NCBI RefSeq assembly: GCF_019649055.1 | Contig: NW_026570284.1 | Location: 1-64,000 of the forward strand | Origin: Paramacrobiotus metropolitanus | Lineage: Eukaryota; Tardigrada; Eutardigrada; Parachela; Macrobiotidae | Length of the DNA stretch: 64,000 bases | Direction of reading: 5' to 3' | In this document: one piece after another, positions 38,295-59,775 of the stretch | Numbering within the stretch: the stretch's first letter is position 1 | Layout: each line of letters begins with the position of its first letter | Made by a program: the position numbers and the translations under genes | Notes under the pieces: model-generated | Seen by the model: the letters and a program-made list of their open reading frames with translations, nothing else | What the model was told of the DNA's origin: nothing | Databases searched by the model: none

Positions 38295-41294
38295 TTATTC
38301 CCGATGATTATGGGCAGTGGAGTGACTGGTCAGAATGCTTTACCGATGGCTATGAAGAAGGATACCAGTACGCGTTGCGTGATTGTACTCATCCGACACC
38401 ATGGAACAGCGGACGATACTGCAGTGGAAAGCCTTTTGAACCACGAGGTTGCAATTTCTGCAAAAGTGGGTACAATTGTATATTTAAATGTCATTGGAAT
38501 GATTGGGTCAAATATGATATTGCATAAGCCCGACGCTACGGTTTAGTTTTTTGGTTCTTGTAGTACCTATACGAGTATAGTTGCGACTGCTTTGCAGCAG
38601 TAGCACTTAAATGCATATGACTTAATACTATCTCGTGTAGCGGTAAGCTGATTAACAGAATCTGAACAAATACAGTGAAGATATATTAACAAAATTAAAA
38701 AAGTATTAGAGTAAAATCTTTTTATAAATATTTTTCTTTAAAATATGTCCTGCTCTTTCCTTTTTTATACTTTGATTGTTTGCTAAATATCGCGATGTGT
38801 TTATTTACAGCAAGCGAAGGTTGTGAATGGGGATGCTGTCACCATGCATTCATAAATGTCGATGAGGTGGCCGCATTCGCCATGGGACTTGTAATGTCCC
38901 TACACAGCAGCGTTATGATGAAATATGTAATTCTTACCCTTACGAAGATGAGGCATGTACGAGTAATACGGACGCTTGTGACGGTACGACTTGCCACTCT
39001 CTTACGATGTGATATTGAATCACCGATGATAACTGACACTCGTTCTTTCAAACCATGACCACTTGCAGATCAGGAAGTTGAAGCGCTGTTATCCTCTTGA
39101 AATCCTTGGAGCATACGGCGTTAGAACAAGAATACGTTATAAGTACTCTGTGTCCACCTGGAAAGGATTCTGATGCCTGCCACGGTCACGACTTCGAAAT
39201 CGAAAGATGTCAAAAACGTTCTTGTTCAAGTAAGTGTGCAATTAGCACGATATCTGTTTTTCGCTGTACCTGTTTTCGTGGTACCGTACATGTCGAGTTC
39301 AGACATTTTAGGTTAAGATGTGGCTTAGATTCGGCCACTCATCCCCAACCAGCGACAGCGGCAGTGCTAAGTGCGACAGCCGGTCCCCATCCCTGGGATG
39401 TTGTCGGTGCAGGGTATAATTTCTCAGGCTTGCATTCAACATAGCTCGTATTTTGAGCTACAACAGTTCCTCCTACCAGAAAAATCATTCATACAGCGAA
39501 AGTTAACACAAAAATCAGTTGCACATTTACCTTTTAGACCGTACGGCGTTGTGTCCCATCCGGATGTTGTCCGATATCCCAATGTCGATGATGGCCCCCG
39601 GCCTTGTGGAGGTACAGTACTGGTTGTTCCACATCCCGGTGGTTTCGGTGTCGTCGAGCTCCAACCAGTAAAAGTTAATAACGGCCCCCATCCCGCTGTT
39701 GTGCCGTAGGAAAGCTGCGCACTCTGTTAGTCATATCTATATGCAGACGTTGTTCCCCATCTTAGAGGCGGCAGCGTGGTTACAGAACCCAAGCCGACAG
39801 GTGGCCCGTAGCGTTGTGGTCCGCTAACAACCATTTGATTAACTTAAACAGCGGACTAAATATACTGCAGACCTCCTTGTAGTCGGGAAACATTATACGG
39901 CTTCGCTCCAGGCGGCACTGAACCTCACCCCTGCATCAGCTGTCCAGGTTGCACAAACGGGGCAGACACATTTCGTGGTCCATACTCGATGTCAGCTTTG
40001 CTTTGGACTTGTCTAAAAGATTCGTTGTCGGTTGGTCAGAATGGGGACCGTGGAGCGGTTGTACGAAGAGTATGGAGGTCAGAGATTTGAAACTCATGTG
40101 TGCGTCCCAAAATAGAAAAGAGTGTACTGGACCCGGCAGGCGAATGATACCTGCAACAGACAAGCCTGTAGCGGTGAAGTTGACCTTTTAATCATTGACC
40201 TTTTAATCGTATTAGCATTGTGTAAAATTCGTTGCGCTCTTCAGAAACTCCGGCTTGTGTTAAGCAGCATAAAGGAGACCATGACTGTGGAAGTATTCGA
40301 AATTTTGTACTCCCGATGGGTCCAGTTCGGTATGCATTGGCGGCTCTGGTAAATTCATCGTTTTTTATCAATCTGTTTGGTTATCTGTATTTAAAAATTA
40401 TTTTTGAGCTTTTGCTGTTTTGTAGATTGTAATTTTGATTCTGCGGCTCCATAAACACAAGCCACTTGCCGACGGGGCTTCGAGTCTGTTTCTTGGGTGC
40501 AGCCAAACTGTCCATATCCTCCTTGTGAACCGGTGCCTAAATGTGTTTGTCCTCTGTCTTGTCCTTCTGGATATCTTAAGCACCCTCTTACCCGTGAACA
40601 ACGTGCGCCTGTAATTCGACTTGCGAAGCAATCAACTGTAAGCCGCGACAACGGTGTGTTCCTCTGGATCGTCTATGCCAGTCGTGCCCTAGTGTCGGCC
40701 TGTGTTCAGATGGAGAGTGTTTCCTGCTGCAGCTGTACGACAAGATGGTTGAGAACGGGATAGGCTGGTCATTGTCCATTTACGTCGTTCCCCCAAATGC
40801 CAATTCGCCACCGATGCCAGGGCGTAATTACAGTCAAGTATGTAATATTTTGTTGTGACGGGTCCGAAGCTCCTTGTATGCAGCATAGTATGGCACAAGC
40901 CTCATAAGTGCCTGTTGGATGCGTAAAAACGATCAAAAAAATAAACGTTTTTGTTAGTAATAAACGTGATTCACCCAAATGTTTATTTTTTTAAAATGAT
41001 CGCTAAGGCCTAAAAAGTACAATATACTTTTTTCACCAATCTGTACCATGGAAAACATTTTGTTTAATTACGTACTGTAGATGGCCTATGCCTGGACAAA
41101 ATTACACAGGACGAAACACATATTCCCGAGGAGCGCCGAAGCCACTTCCGCTAGCGTACGGAGCGACACGGCCTGTTGAGATTCCTAAAGTGCCTCAAAC
41201 GCCAGTCGCCAGCAATCCTCCAGCGGCATCCAAGGCAATGCCTGCCCCGCGTCGGGATGTCAGACCCCAAAATTCGTACCCAGAACGCGGCTGA
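38295..41294 (+). pseudogene. decayed gene for a secreted thrombospondin type 1 repeat protein
   Basis: The first exon starts after the acceptor at 38294 and encodes a good TSP1 repeat (YGQWSDWSECF, then RDCTHPTPWNSGRYCSG and EPRGC) with a donor near 38475. Later repeats are recognisable but broken. Near 38828 the start EWGC-WSPC is off by one base, and a TGA interrupts the CR-GGRIRHGTC stretch. Near 39130, GVRTRIRYKYS and CPPGKDSDACHG lie in different frames. Near 40040, WSEWGPWSGCTKS and GGQRFETHVCVPK lie in different frames. A cysteine-rich stretch follows (CPYPPCEPVPKCVCPLSCPSG at 40500, frame break, then CQSCPSVGLCSDGECF at 40680). The last exon (about 41082-41294) is Pro-rich and echoes the preceding one (PPMPGRNYS versus PMPGQNYTG). 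Intact relatives would be extracellular matrix or guidance proteins. This copy probably cannot make a full product. Confidence 0.6.
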
Positions 41295-42191
41295 CGTTCC
41301 CAAAGGCCAAAGTTGATCTAGTTCTAATGCAACGCTATCGTGAATCTGTACACGCGGATTATGATGATTATGACGAAGATACGAGAAAAATCCCCTACTG
41401 AACTGCGCGAAAGAAGCATTATGTGACTTTTGGGTATCCGGTGATTTTTAATTGTGTTTGAATTTGCAATAGTATTATGGTTTTTTATTCTCATAGCAGA
41501 GATTTTTGTTTTGTTCTAAGTGAGTATTACTGTATTAGTGATTATTTATTTTTAGACTTATTTTTACAACGTGTGATCCCCTTTTTGGACTACGTATAGG
41601 ATTTAGGGTGAACTTTTTATTTCCGGTGTCTTTGCAAATCTGGTATAATATTCATGTGCTGTATTGGCTTCTATAGAAGTAAAGCTATCTGAAAGGTAAC
41701 TTACCGCAACGCAGTAAAGGTTTTGTCGGCTATTTTCCATTCTTAGCGAGACACTGTACTTTAGAAGCGCGTTCAAATTTCGTTACTTAACTCCCCCAAA
41801 CACGGATCACGCTACCACACATCCACAGACTCATTCTACGACGTGTATGCGCTTTACTTAAGTACTTATATGGGCAGCGATTTAGAGGATTTGATGAATT
41901 TAAAATCCCACAAAATCTACATTTCGCGCATCGGTTAAGTTCGAATTGTAAATATGACACTTACAATACAAGTTAAAAGCGATAAACTCCAGTTTACAGA
42001 CTTCGACATATACTCTACAATCATACTCTCTTCTACATGTACTCTACAGTCTACAGTGCTACACTGTAACAGTGAACGACTGGGTTTCATTACACTAAAA
42101 TGGGCAGAACCAAGAAGTCAAAACGCGGATTTAATATATGCAATCGGTGGAAAGTAAACATAAAACATATCAAAGACAGGATGACAATTGT
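41295..42191. other. intergenic, nothing recognised
   Basis: AT-rich spacer between the TSP1 relic and the 3' end of RPL32. No conserved frame. The region near 42000-42060 is rich in TACTCTACA-type words. Confidence 0.5.
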
Positions 42192-42760
42192 TTATTCGTT
42201 CTCCTCCGCTCGTAAACGCGCATTAGCATTCGTAACTCTGATGCTCAACTGTTTAGCCCGGGCAACGATGTCTTTGCGTTTCTTGGCCGATGTTGCACTG
42301 GCAATCTCCGCGCAGTACCGTCGATTGTTCATCATCAGCACTTCCAGATCCTATCACACCACCTTACATATTGATCTGGCATTGAGAAACAGCGCTGCAA
42401 GAAGATATTACCTGAACATTGCGGACGAGGACCTTGCGGAAACCATTGGGAAGAACGTGTCGGGTCCGCTTGTCACTGCCATAACCGATCTTTGGCATGC
42501 GGTTGGTTCCCTTGTATCGGCGACGCACACGATTGTCAATACCATGGGGCTTTCTCCAGCTGGGCTACAATAACAGATTAGTCAATAACAAAATCTCGCA
42601 CAACAGGGACCAGTCAAAACAGGACGGCGGGTGCCATGATGAGGGTTTCACTGTAGATTCATACCCGCAATTTTCCATAGCGATCACTCTGGTGGCGGGA
42701 AAACTTCTTCAGACGCTTCTTAACGATGTGGGTTTTATTTAAACTGGTAGGGTATGCCAT
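42192..42760 (-). CDS. RPL32: 60S ribosomal protein L32 (eL32)
   Basis: Three exons, 42760-42665, 42564-42412 and 42350-42192, all in phase 0, give 135 aa, the length of the human protein. Exon 1 carries [18 protein letters not shown]. Exon 2 carries [37 protein letters not shown] and KVLVRNVQ. Exon 3 carries [17 protein letters not shown] and ends [16 protein letters not shown]. It is a structural part of the large ribosomal subunit. Introns are about 60-100 bp. Two plus-strand frames opposite it (42100-42573 and 42497-42742) are antisense shadows. The start faces the TMA16-like gene about 485 bp away. Confidence 0.98.
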
Positions 42761-43244
42761 TTTACGTTTTCGGGAAAAAAGTAACTTCTAGAGAACCAAC
42801 GGGACTCCGCTCCAAAAAACTTATATCATGTAAACGGGCCTACGAGCTCGCACAAAATCAGTAAGGGTTACGGATACGTCATTCCGTACGCAGACGCCGG
42901 AAACGAACGCACGCACCGCTATACCGGGAATTCGTCAAATGCTTCCGAAATTTGAAACGATGGTACATACAGCAAGAGCATACGGTGTTCTCCATGCATT
43001 CTCAGTAAATCACACGTAGACGCTGCCTTTTGCGCATTGACCGATCCAGCTACCATCCGCCATGGGCTGCAGCTCGTGCACTGGCTTTTTATTTAACTGT
43101 ATTGTACAGGATTTATTACGAAATCTTGAAAATTCGAAGCTTCTTGATCTGGATTGATTGTGTTGCGCAATCTGCGGCAGTCCTTGTTATTTTACGCCTC
43201 ATTTTGATGTGTTTCGTTGTATTTGATCAGTGTTCAGCTTTACC
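42761..43244. promoter_or_regulatory. shared upstream region of RPL32 (-) and TMA16-like gene (+)
   Basis: The two start codons face away from each other across 484 bp; both promoters should lie here. No TATA box is obvious. Confidence 0.5.
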
Positions 43245-44121
43245 ATGGGAGGAGGACGAAAGGTGAAGAAGCAGCAGAAACTCGTCCATCCTAACAGTCG
43301 GAAAGCCGCCCAGATTATCAAGAAGATTGCCCATAATCAGAGAGTTGCGAAGTAAGTATTACTAGTCTTACCATTAGTATTACTAGTGCATTGGTCCTTA
43401 TATTGGTCTTTCTTTCCTTATTCCTCTGCGAGTCCCTCCGTAGAAAACACTTTCGTATTGTTTAAAAGCCTTCGAGCGACCTGCGTAGAAATAGGTAACG
43501 TTTGGTCGCGCACTGAACGAAAACGTTTGTTTTTGTAGAACCACATTAAAATCGGCTGCGTGATGCACATCGTGCACGTCTGTCTATTTCTACCTAGAGC
43601 TGTAAGACACATATCTGTAAAATTGTAAATTACTTTTAAATTCTAATTAAGTGAACGAGTGTCTCAAAGTTTATGGTAGAGCTGTTGAATATTACGGAAC
43701 GACACTTCGTTATTTTGTTAATGGAATATGCAGTTACAGTACTGGGTTGCAAATACTATTCATCTTCAACAACTCCTTGGTCTTTATTCGAAGACAATTT
43801 TAGTCAAACCAAAATGGTTTAATTTAGTTACAATAAGTAGGTATTTGTTGTCTACATGCTAATTATTAATGTGAATCATATTAAGATCTCTCATTCGTAT
43901 AAGTATTTTATTAGTTTTATTACATTACATTTTATAGTAGCGAAATTTACCCGTAGTGGGGTGGCTTCGTTTTATTTACAATGTTGTGATTTAAAGTAAA
44001 TTATACGTGTGTGAGTACTGCATGTTGCATGTTTGGTTGCAGGCAAAAGCGTTTGCGGAAGATGAAGGATAAAGCAGCACAACGGAAAGAAAACGAGAAG
44101 TCTGCATGTTCAGAAAAGTGA
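43245..44121 (+). CDS. short TMA16-like protein
   Basis: Two exons, 43245-43351 and 44043-44121, join in frame (GTAAGT...TTGCAG) to give 61 aa. The N-terminus (VHPNSRKAAQIIKKIAHNQR) matches the conserved start of translation machinery-associated protein 16, a 60S biogenesis factor of about 200 aa. The rest is lysine- and arginine-rich (KRLRKMKDKAAQRKENEK) and then stops. The central and C-terminal TMA16 regions are absent. AATAAA follows at 44168-44173, so the transcript probably ends here. It may be a natural short form, a truncated copy, or the full gene may lie elsewhere. Confidence 0.65.
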
Positions 44122-44167
44122 AGTTAAAAGATTTATTTTGTGATTATAACCAACTGATAACAAAGCA

Positions 44168-44173
44168 AATAAA
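44168..44173 (+). promoter_or_regulatory. AATAAA polyadenylation signal of TMA16-like gene
   Basis: Canonical signal 47 bp after the stop codon of the TMA16-like frame. Confidence 0.65.
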
Positions 44174-44842
44174 TTATGTTTTATGGTGATGCAATCATAC
44201 ACTCCCTTTGTACTTGAGCGGTACCGGCGATCATTTGTGTACAACTATTTTATGCTCCACAGAGTCCAAGTTGCAGACGACAGTGTTCATGTGAATTATA
44301 AAGCCAATTTTGCGGATTTCTAATGCTCGTGCATTGTCTATCCTTGATTATTAGATTCTGGAAAGAGTGCAAATCAACCAGTACCCCGAAAATCTCGCGG
44401 TATTTGTCGATTGTAGTCATAACAGTAGATGCGAATATTTAGATCCTTCTTCTCGCGCGTTGTACCTGAATACATGCGCCATTAATTGAGAATTGTTTTA
44501 TAATTATTACGCTTCAAATTAAGTAAGAATGTAAGATCTATCAGATTTGTACCAGCAGCTTGTGCAGAATTCAAAAGTCAGTTACATATTTTATTCCGAC
44601 AACGAAGGAAATCCAATGGAAATGTTAAAAAATACAGCGATTCTGTTCACTCGGTACTAGTACATTTGTTACCCTTGTAATAACAAAAAACTGAAGAATG
44701 AATTTTTTGGTCTTCTTCCAGTTTTCTATCACCGAGAAAAAAATGGTTGTGCATGCGGATATTGCAGCGTATTGTTGGTACTATAGCTCAAAAATATCTA
44801 TTACAAACATCGCATTGGACACTGATCATGGACGCCGAAAGT
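44174..44842. other. spacer between converging TMA16-like and PKG genes
   Basis: No gene seen. It should include the PKG 3' untranslated region. Confidence 0.5.
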
Positions 44843-53092
<8,250 letters not shown>

Positions 53093-56000
53093 TTTCCTCC
53101 CGCTCGTCCGTGTGACGGATTTAGCAGATTAAGATGTGATTACCGACGCCGAGTGTCGCTCGATTAGATTAATATCACGATTAATTTGTTCAATCGTCTT
53201 TTTACTGATACACACAGTCTGATGGTAGTAGATCGGTACTATATGTACGTTTGATTTGGACGGGAGCAGAACCGAAAAGTGAATTATGCACCACTTAAAA
53301 TATGCACGGCAGGATACATTTGCTCATACCAGCAGGTGTTAAACGTTAAACATAAAAAAGATGCCAGCCAATAGGGATCAACTTAATAATAATGATGTAA
53401 TATTCCACGTGAACGCTTTGCTGTAGTGACGTATTGTACAAGGCAAAAGGCAGCAATTCGTTTATGCCATAAAATACGATCATATGACAATGCCCATGAT
53501 GTCCAGCAAAGTCGGTGCAGAAAGGCACGAAAACACGCAGTAAATGGTTGACCGGCACAGTACAGCACGGCAGAACGGAAACGCGGCTGAGCACAATGGG
53601 CGGAAGCAATATCGGTCCTCAGTGTGACAACGACATGTTTGCTCTAGCAGCACCAATAAAAAGAAACTATATGGTTGTATGGCGTATATATGTGTTCCGA
53701 ATCAACAGACACCCGTGCTGCTTATCCCAGGAAAAATAGATGGGAAGACCATAAAATTACACACTGATCACCAACTACTCAACATCCGTGAAATGAGGCA
53801 TCTATGCACTGGATGTGCAGCCATAAACCGAATAAAATCATGCACACACACACGGTTAGAGCGCCATTGTCGTGAGGAGAGAGAGGCAAATGCTGCGTAG
53901 GCACGTACACAACACGGGAGTTGGCGAAAAGGTGCTGTAAAGAATTTATTACAACTATACCCCATTTCCCCCGACGTCAAACGGTTTCGTCGTATATGGA
54001 TGCTTTTTACTGCGGCAACGTGTGCGCGCAGCGCGATGATCTCTCGGTTTTCTACTATACGTATTGCAACACACACTGCGCGGAGTGACAGTGTATACAG
54101 GTGCCGGTTATTGACGTAATCGTCCGTCGCAGATGCCCACCTTAAATAATGATTCCGTCAACTGCCCGAGTGGAAGGCATACAACTCTCCAGCGCAGTCC
54201 CGTTGGTGCTCATCATGTACTCAGTACAGACGGGATGCTGCGGGAAAGAGCACCGTTGATCGGTATTCGACTGACGGTTCCTAATGGGTTTTCTCATAGT
54301 CAAACGGCAGACGCGCGGATCGGCATTTGGTGTTCAGCACTGGTATCCGATAATCAAAAGATGAGCTGTATGGAATTGGATCACTACGATTCTCATTACC
54401 GATATCTCCGTAGCCGTATGTATGCATGTGTTATGTGTACAGCATCTAGCTAAGTAATGTAATTACGCAGAAGCCGGAGGAATGTACATAATATTGTAAC
54501 TGATGGCCATTACTATCGTATGCAGTTATATTCGTTTTTCATAATATTTCTATCAAATGGCTTTTCCTGAACTGGAAGCCTTGAACACCCCATTAGTAGC
54601 AAAATCAAAATCCACGATCTACTTAATATTATATACAAACCGGTACGCGTACCTAAGTAAAGGTTCGAGTATTATGTCGAAAGTTTTGTTCGTCTTTTAA
54701 TCCATCTTCGATTTTCAAATCCCATTCCGCGAAAAATTCCCCGTAATCGTCGGGGTCAATGTTTCATGGTTTGCTTGATCGCATTGATTCCTTGGCAGGT
54801 TATGACCATATAATTCAACAAATATTTCAGTCGCCATCGGTCAGTATTCCTAAAAATGTACTTCCAAATCTCAACTTGACGCACAGCAATATAGCAATAT
54901 AGTGATATAGCGATACACCAACGCTGCTCAAAATCAGGAAATTTCAAGGATGCTCGTACTGCAAAATTGTGTTTAAAAGGATTCGGACTCATGCTTGCAT
55001 CTATGCACTCTGTAATTTAAAGTTCGGGATCCCCGTCAACCTCAGGTGCGATGGTCGCTACGAGTAAATGTAATTAACAGCGCAAATCTAAATATAATTG
55101 TCTGCAAACTGTACGTGGATACATGAGTGCGCAAGTTGTATGTAGAATATATACTTAATAGATATAAGAATTTGTAGGTTCATAACCATGTGTACAAAGT
55201 CTGGAAATTGGAATTTCTTTAAACTTCAAATTTCTTCAAACAAAAAAGCATTATTATGTGAAATTGTGAATGTGTAAAACCAGATTTACGTCGGATTAAA
55301 ATGAATTTTGAGACTGTGCTGGTGTGCATCACTGTCATACGTAAGAATTTCTCACGTTCGAGATTAATAGTTTTACACAAGCTAAATTGAGTAAATTCCT
55401 TACTTGGTTAACGGGATGTAACTGTTTACAACATGCCAATTTTATTGACAACTTTGAGAATTTGTTGTGCATTGGTTTTCTCATGAAAACTTTAAAAATT
55501 TTAAATGCGTGCAACATATGCACAATACATCACAACATATGCACAATATGCACAACACATGCACAATACATATCTGGTACAATACATCACGTGTACATAC
55601 GCTGACCTTTTTGGGAGCTTGACTATGCACGCTAATGGCAATAACTTAATCTATATACGATACAAACAAAAGGAAATCGAAATGGTCAGGGCCGGCGGTA
55701 ATTATATAACCCGTAACCCCTCCGAAATCCTTGTGAGTATTTAGACACTGCCGTAAGCAGAAACAAAAACAAAGTAGTTACAGATGGCGGAAGAATTTCC
55801 GGCGAAGTCCATTCGGCCAGCATCACTTTACACCGCTCCACAACTTACTTCCTCGTCCACAGACCAATTCTGTAAATTCACCTCACTCTGGTTCCGGGTT
55901 AGGTACTAAAATAGTACCTCGTAATTACCATCATGCAAGTCATCCTCACCGCCTGAAAGTGGACTTCGAGAGAACGTAATCGACACGGCAGGCTAGATTC

Positions 56001-57323
56001 GATAAAGCACCGACAACGTACGGACACAGCGACATTCGAACAATTCCGCCAACTGATTTATAATTATTAATTGTGGTCTGTGGACAAACCGTGGAGATGA
56101 TCACCAAAATCTCGGTGTGGAAACAAAAAATGCGCATTGCGAGGCGAAAGTTAATGGCTAGCTAGCGGTGCCCCTGCGATCTCTTCCGGGTATAAATATA
56201 GATTCTGCAAATACTGAAAATCTGATCTACACTGTAAAATACAAAATATGATCAACATACAGTGTGATCAACGCATACATTTGCGTCACAGAGAACACCC
56301 TACAACGTTAACCGCATGGCTTAATTATCAATACTTCTATATCTGTACATACTTCTATAGATATAGCTATAGTAATCACAAGTCTATTTTGTTAGAAATT
56401 TTTCACGAGGACACGATCCTGCTTTTTTCAAGAGAAGCCTGGCTTAGCCTGCAAGTAGACTTTTTCGAATACCAGTTCCGTTAATGTTTGCATTAATTTT
56501 ATTTTTTACTCTAGAAAATCACAAAAAAATGTAACCACAAGTAGTAGGGCGTAAAATGTTTTGCTTAAAGTGCAAAGCCGTTTTCGAAGTTAAGTAGTTA
56601 AAACTTTTGTCTCCCGCGGCGGCAGATCCTCCAGTCGTCCTTGCGCAATGCGCAAATATTATACGAACCTCCATAATATGTATTACTAAACTAAAGTAAA
56701 GCTAAAACAGTATTTAGTAATATTATATAACCTCGTATCTATATTTATTTTAGCACCTAAATAAAATACCAATAAACCAGGAGTAAAAAGTAAGTGATGT
56801 TTGCTCTTATTAACCTTGAGTATAGTGGACAGCGTCACAAAAACAATATTCACTAATCATATAAAAAAATGATCCCAGTTGGAGCGAAAAGTAAGTAGTA
56901 CTTGCTAAAAAATTGCTACGTACTAAAATGAAGAAGTACTTATTAAATAATTATTTAATGTATTCCGCTAAAAATTCCGTATTTGCTTATTCATAAAATT
57001 TAATCTGAAAAACAGCTGTTGAATTGCAGAAAAAGTGAGTACGAGTACGATAGTTAAACTTCCTGCATACGTACTTTGTACAAGTACCTACATAACAGCT
57101 GATTCACAGTCAACTGTGCACACATTCGCAATCTCGCATTACCGAGGCAGACTTTGTGTCATTCACCATCAGCTTTGTACCGTACTGCGATATCGGAATG
57201 TTGACAATCCAGGCACGAAGTCGAACAATCAAACGTGTTATCCTTATTTGCGGTTTTCGCATTCACCGTAGCATTCAGATCCCTGCCAAATTACGAACCG
57301 ACCAGTTCGCCACCGCCAATACC
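53093..57323. other. long intergenic region, no supported gene
   Basis: 4.2 kb of AT-rich sequence between the PKG and HYI start codons. Frames such as 54133-54453 have no recognisable domain. Promoters of both genes should lie at its two ends. Apart from the small repeat near 55508-55590 nothing stands out. Confidence 0.5.
55508..55590. repeat. degenerate ATATGCACAA-type tandem repeat
   Basis: The word ATGCACAA, usually with CAT or AT before it, recurs five times in about 80 bp, interleaved with ATACATCAC. Confidence 0.7.
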
Positions 57324-58729
57324 ATGTCGGGACTACTGTATAGTGCCAACATTTCCGATGGATTCCTCTTCAACGAAGCTGGCAGTCTGCTGGCACGGTA
57401 TCGTGCTGCACACGCGGCTGGTTTCCAGTATGTGGAGTGCTCGCAAGTGGCCTACCAGTATAATCTGGACGACCTGGTCGCCGTGCTGGAGGAGACCAAT
57501 CTCAAGCAGGTCCTGCTGAATTCCTTCGCGGGGCCCAATGCGGGCGATCTGGGCCAGGTGGTGCTGGATGTGCCCGATGAGGAGTTCGAGGCGGGGATTC
57601 GTCGTTCCATTCAGGTTAGCATCATCACCATCATGACGTCAAGAACAACGCTTGACCTACTTTGGAGTTTATTATGGTGCCATTGCCAGCGCATCACTGT
57701 GCAAGCATTCTGGAAGTTAAAAAATTAATACCTACTTTTTTACAATAATATGAAATTTTTAATTAATAATGAATTAATATTTAACTTATTGATGTGTTAT
57801 GTGAGTTTATAGTACGGAGCATTTTTTTGGATTTAGAATGCAGTTCACTTTGCTGACATTTGAATAGGAAATTATTTTTTCAGTATGCTAAAGCGATTGG
57901 CACTTCCAATTTGCACATCTTGGCCGGAAAGCTGCCGGCTGGGAAGAGCCGAAGTGATGTGATGCGTCAGTATTTGCGGCGACTGCAGTGGGCTTGCAAA
58001 GAGTGCTTGCCACGCCATGTGAATGTGCTTATCGAACCCATTGGACCATTCGTCAGCCCCGATTATTTTCTCAACAATTACGGAACCGCTGTGGATGTGA
58101 TTGGAGAAGTAAGACAACAGCAATCAAAATATATACAAAAATAAGTTTACCGGCTTTTTTTTTGCTGTGCGAATGCTGCAGTTTAATACGAGAATTGTTA
58201 GATGTACGTTTAGGATCGTACGTTTAGAATTATTAGATGTGGCAATGTGGCATGGTTTGAATAATCTTAAAAGAAATTTTTAGTGGAAATTTTCTTAATT
58301 GATTTATTGTAGTAACAAAACCAGCCGTACTACTGTTTTTTATTTAAAATCTTTACGCTTTTTATGCATTTGTTCCGGATTTTTAACCTGAATTTTATCG
58401 GAATGATCCTGTATTTTCAGCTGGACTGTCGCAATTTAAAGATTTTGCTGGATGTCTTCCATTTCAAGCAACTGCACCCGACGTACGACGTGATCAAATG
58501 GGCTCGTACTAACCGGAAACTGGTTGGTCACATTCAGGTTGCTCAGTCGCCGGCGCGCAATGAACCTCATGCCAAAGGTGATATTGATTATGCTCGCATT
58601 CTTCCTCAACTTGGTGATCTTTTCCCCGAACTGTACATTGGCCTGGAGTATAAACCCAGTGTGCCCACGCAGCAGAGTCTCGCTGATGGCAAATCAGCGG
58701 GAAATATTTTTGACTACGCCACACCGTGA
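57324..58729 (+). CDS. HYI: hydroxypyruvate isomerase
   Basis: Three exons, 57324-57614, 57884-58108 and 58421-58729, all in phase 0, give 274 aa, close to the human protein (277). The start MSGLLYSANIS matches the family strand 1; the frame is open further upstream, but this ATG fits homologues. Visible TIM-barrel features: GFQYVECSQVAYQYN, VLLNSF, a HILAGKLP strand, VNVLIEPIGP with the metal-binding glutamate, LLDVFHFKQL with the Asp and His ligands, GHIQVAQSPARNEP, and the final glutamate in IGLEYKPS. It interconverts hydroxypyruvate and tartronate semialdehyde in the cytosol. The gene stands alone with short introns and no frame breaks. Confidence 0.95.
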
Positions 58730-59775
58730 ATTTCTACCGGCGTCGTCTCGTGATGATGAGAAAATCTTCTTGTCTGAAGTAGCCGCTGTGTATACTTTGC
58801 CCGGCTGGTTAGATAGTTGATACGACCGCAAGTATTACTTCGTTTCTGCGGTTTTTACTTTTGTTAGCCTTTTTAGCATTTAGCTGTTCAATTATGGCTG
58901 TTGTGTTTGGTTTATTGTACTTGATTGTCTTTTTCTTTCTAACTTCATGGGACAGATTGTGGGTATTGCGTTATTTTTGCTGTTTGTGTTCCCTTTCTCT
59001 GAGCAGACAGTGATATGCATTTAAGAAAAAAAAATTGTGACACGATTGGTTATTAAAAGAAATATTTGGATCAAAATTCCGTTAAAAATTGTATGTGAAA
59101 TGTACTAGCACTGGATGGTCGCGATGATAAAAGAGAAGTGAGTGACATAATTGGCATTGGCAAAGCGTTTACGAAGAGTTTGCTTTCATGACTTCATGTT
59201 TATTCCCAGCAACAAAGCTTTAACTTTAGCGATAGCGCCTCCAAACAGCTGTTTAAAAGCGTTGTAGTTGATGATTCGTGTAGGTTGGTCTGAAAAATTG
59301 AGCTGATACATATTTGCGCAACATCCGGTTGGGAAGATGCAGAGTAACAAGATACCAAAAAACTTTAGACGAAAACCGGTGCACCAGTATTATATTATCT
59401 CGTCATATGCCAGTTTTCGTCGAAATGCGAATAATTCCAAGGAAACGTGGATTTAATGGTGGAAAAAGATTTGGAATACAAGTACAATACAATTAATTTC
59501 TTTTACACATGTCTCTTTTTTACGAAAGTGTCGAATAGAAACAAATATCTTCGCATTTTTAATTTGTAGTGACTTCTTGATCGAACCATTTTGCAGTAGA
59601 TCGTTACAAAAAGATGTAAAAAACAGCATCATGTCAAAACAACACTATGTAAGTAACAAATAACCAAAACTGCGCGAAGGAACTCCATAGTCCACATCAA
59701 TCAACGCTTACCCACAAGCTAACATTCCTGTACACTGAAAAAGTAAATTTGTGCATTATTATTTTTTCTAAGACA
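58730..59775. other. intergenic, nothing recognised
   Basis: Convergent spacer holding the 3' ends of HYI (+) and ankyrin (-). No gene or repeat recognised. Confidence 0.5.

Noticed and set aside
42100..42742. Plus-strand open frames with basic, helical-looking translation
   Set aside because: They lie antisense to RPL32, whose three exons explain the sequence fully.
54133..54453. 106-codon plus-strand frame between PKG and HYI
   Set aside because: No recognisable domain or flanking splice signals; ordinary chance length for this region.
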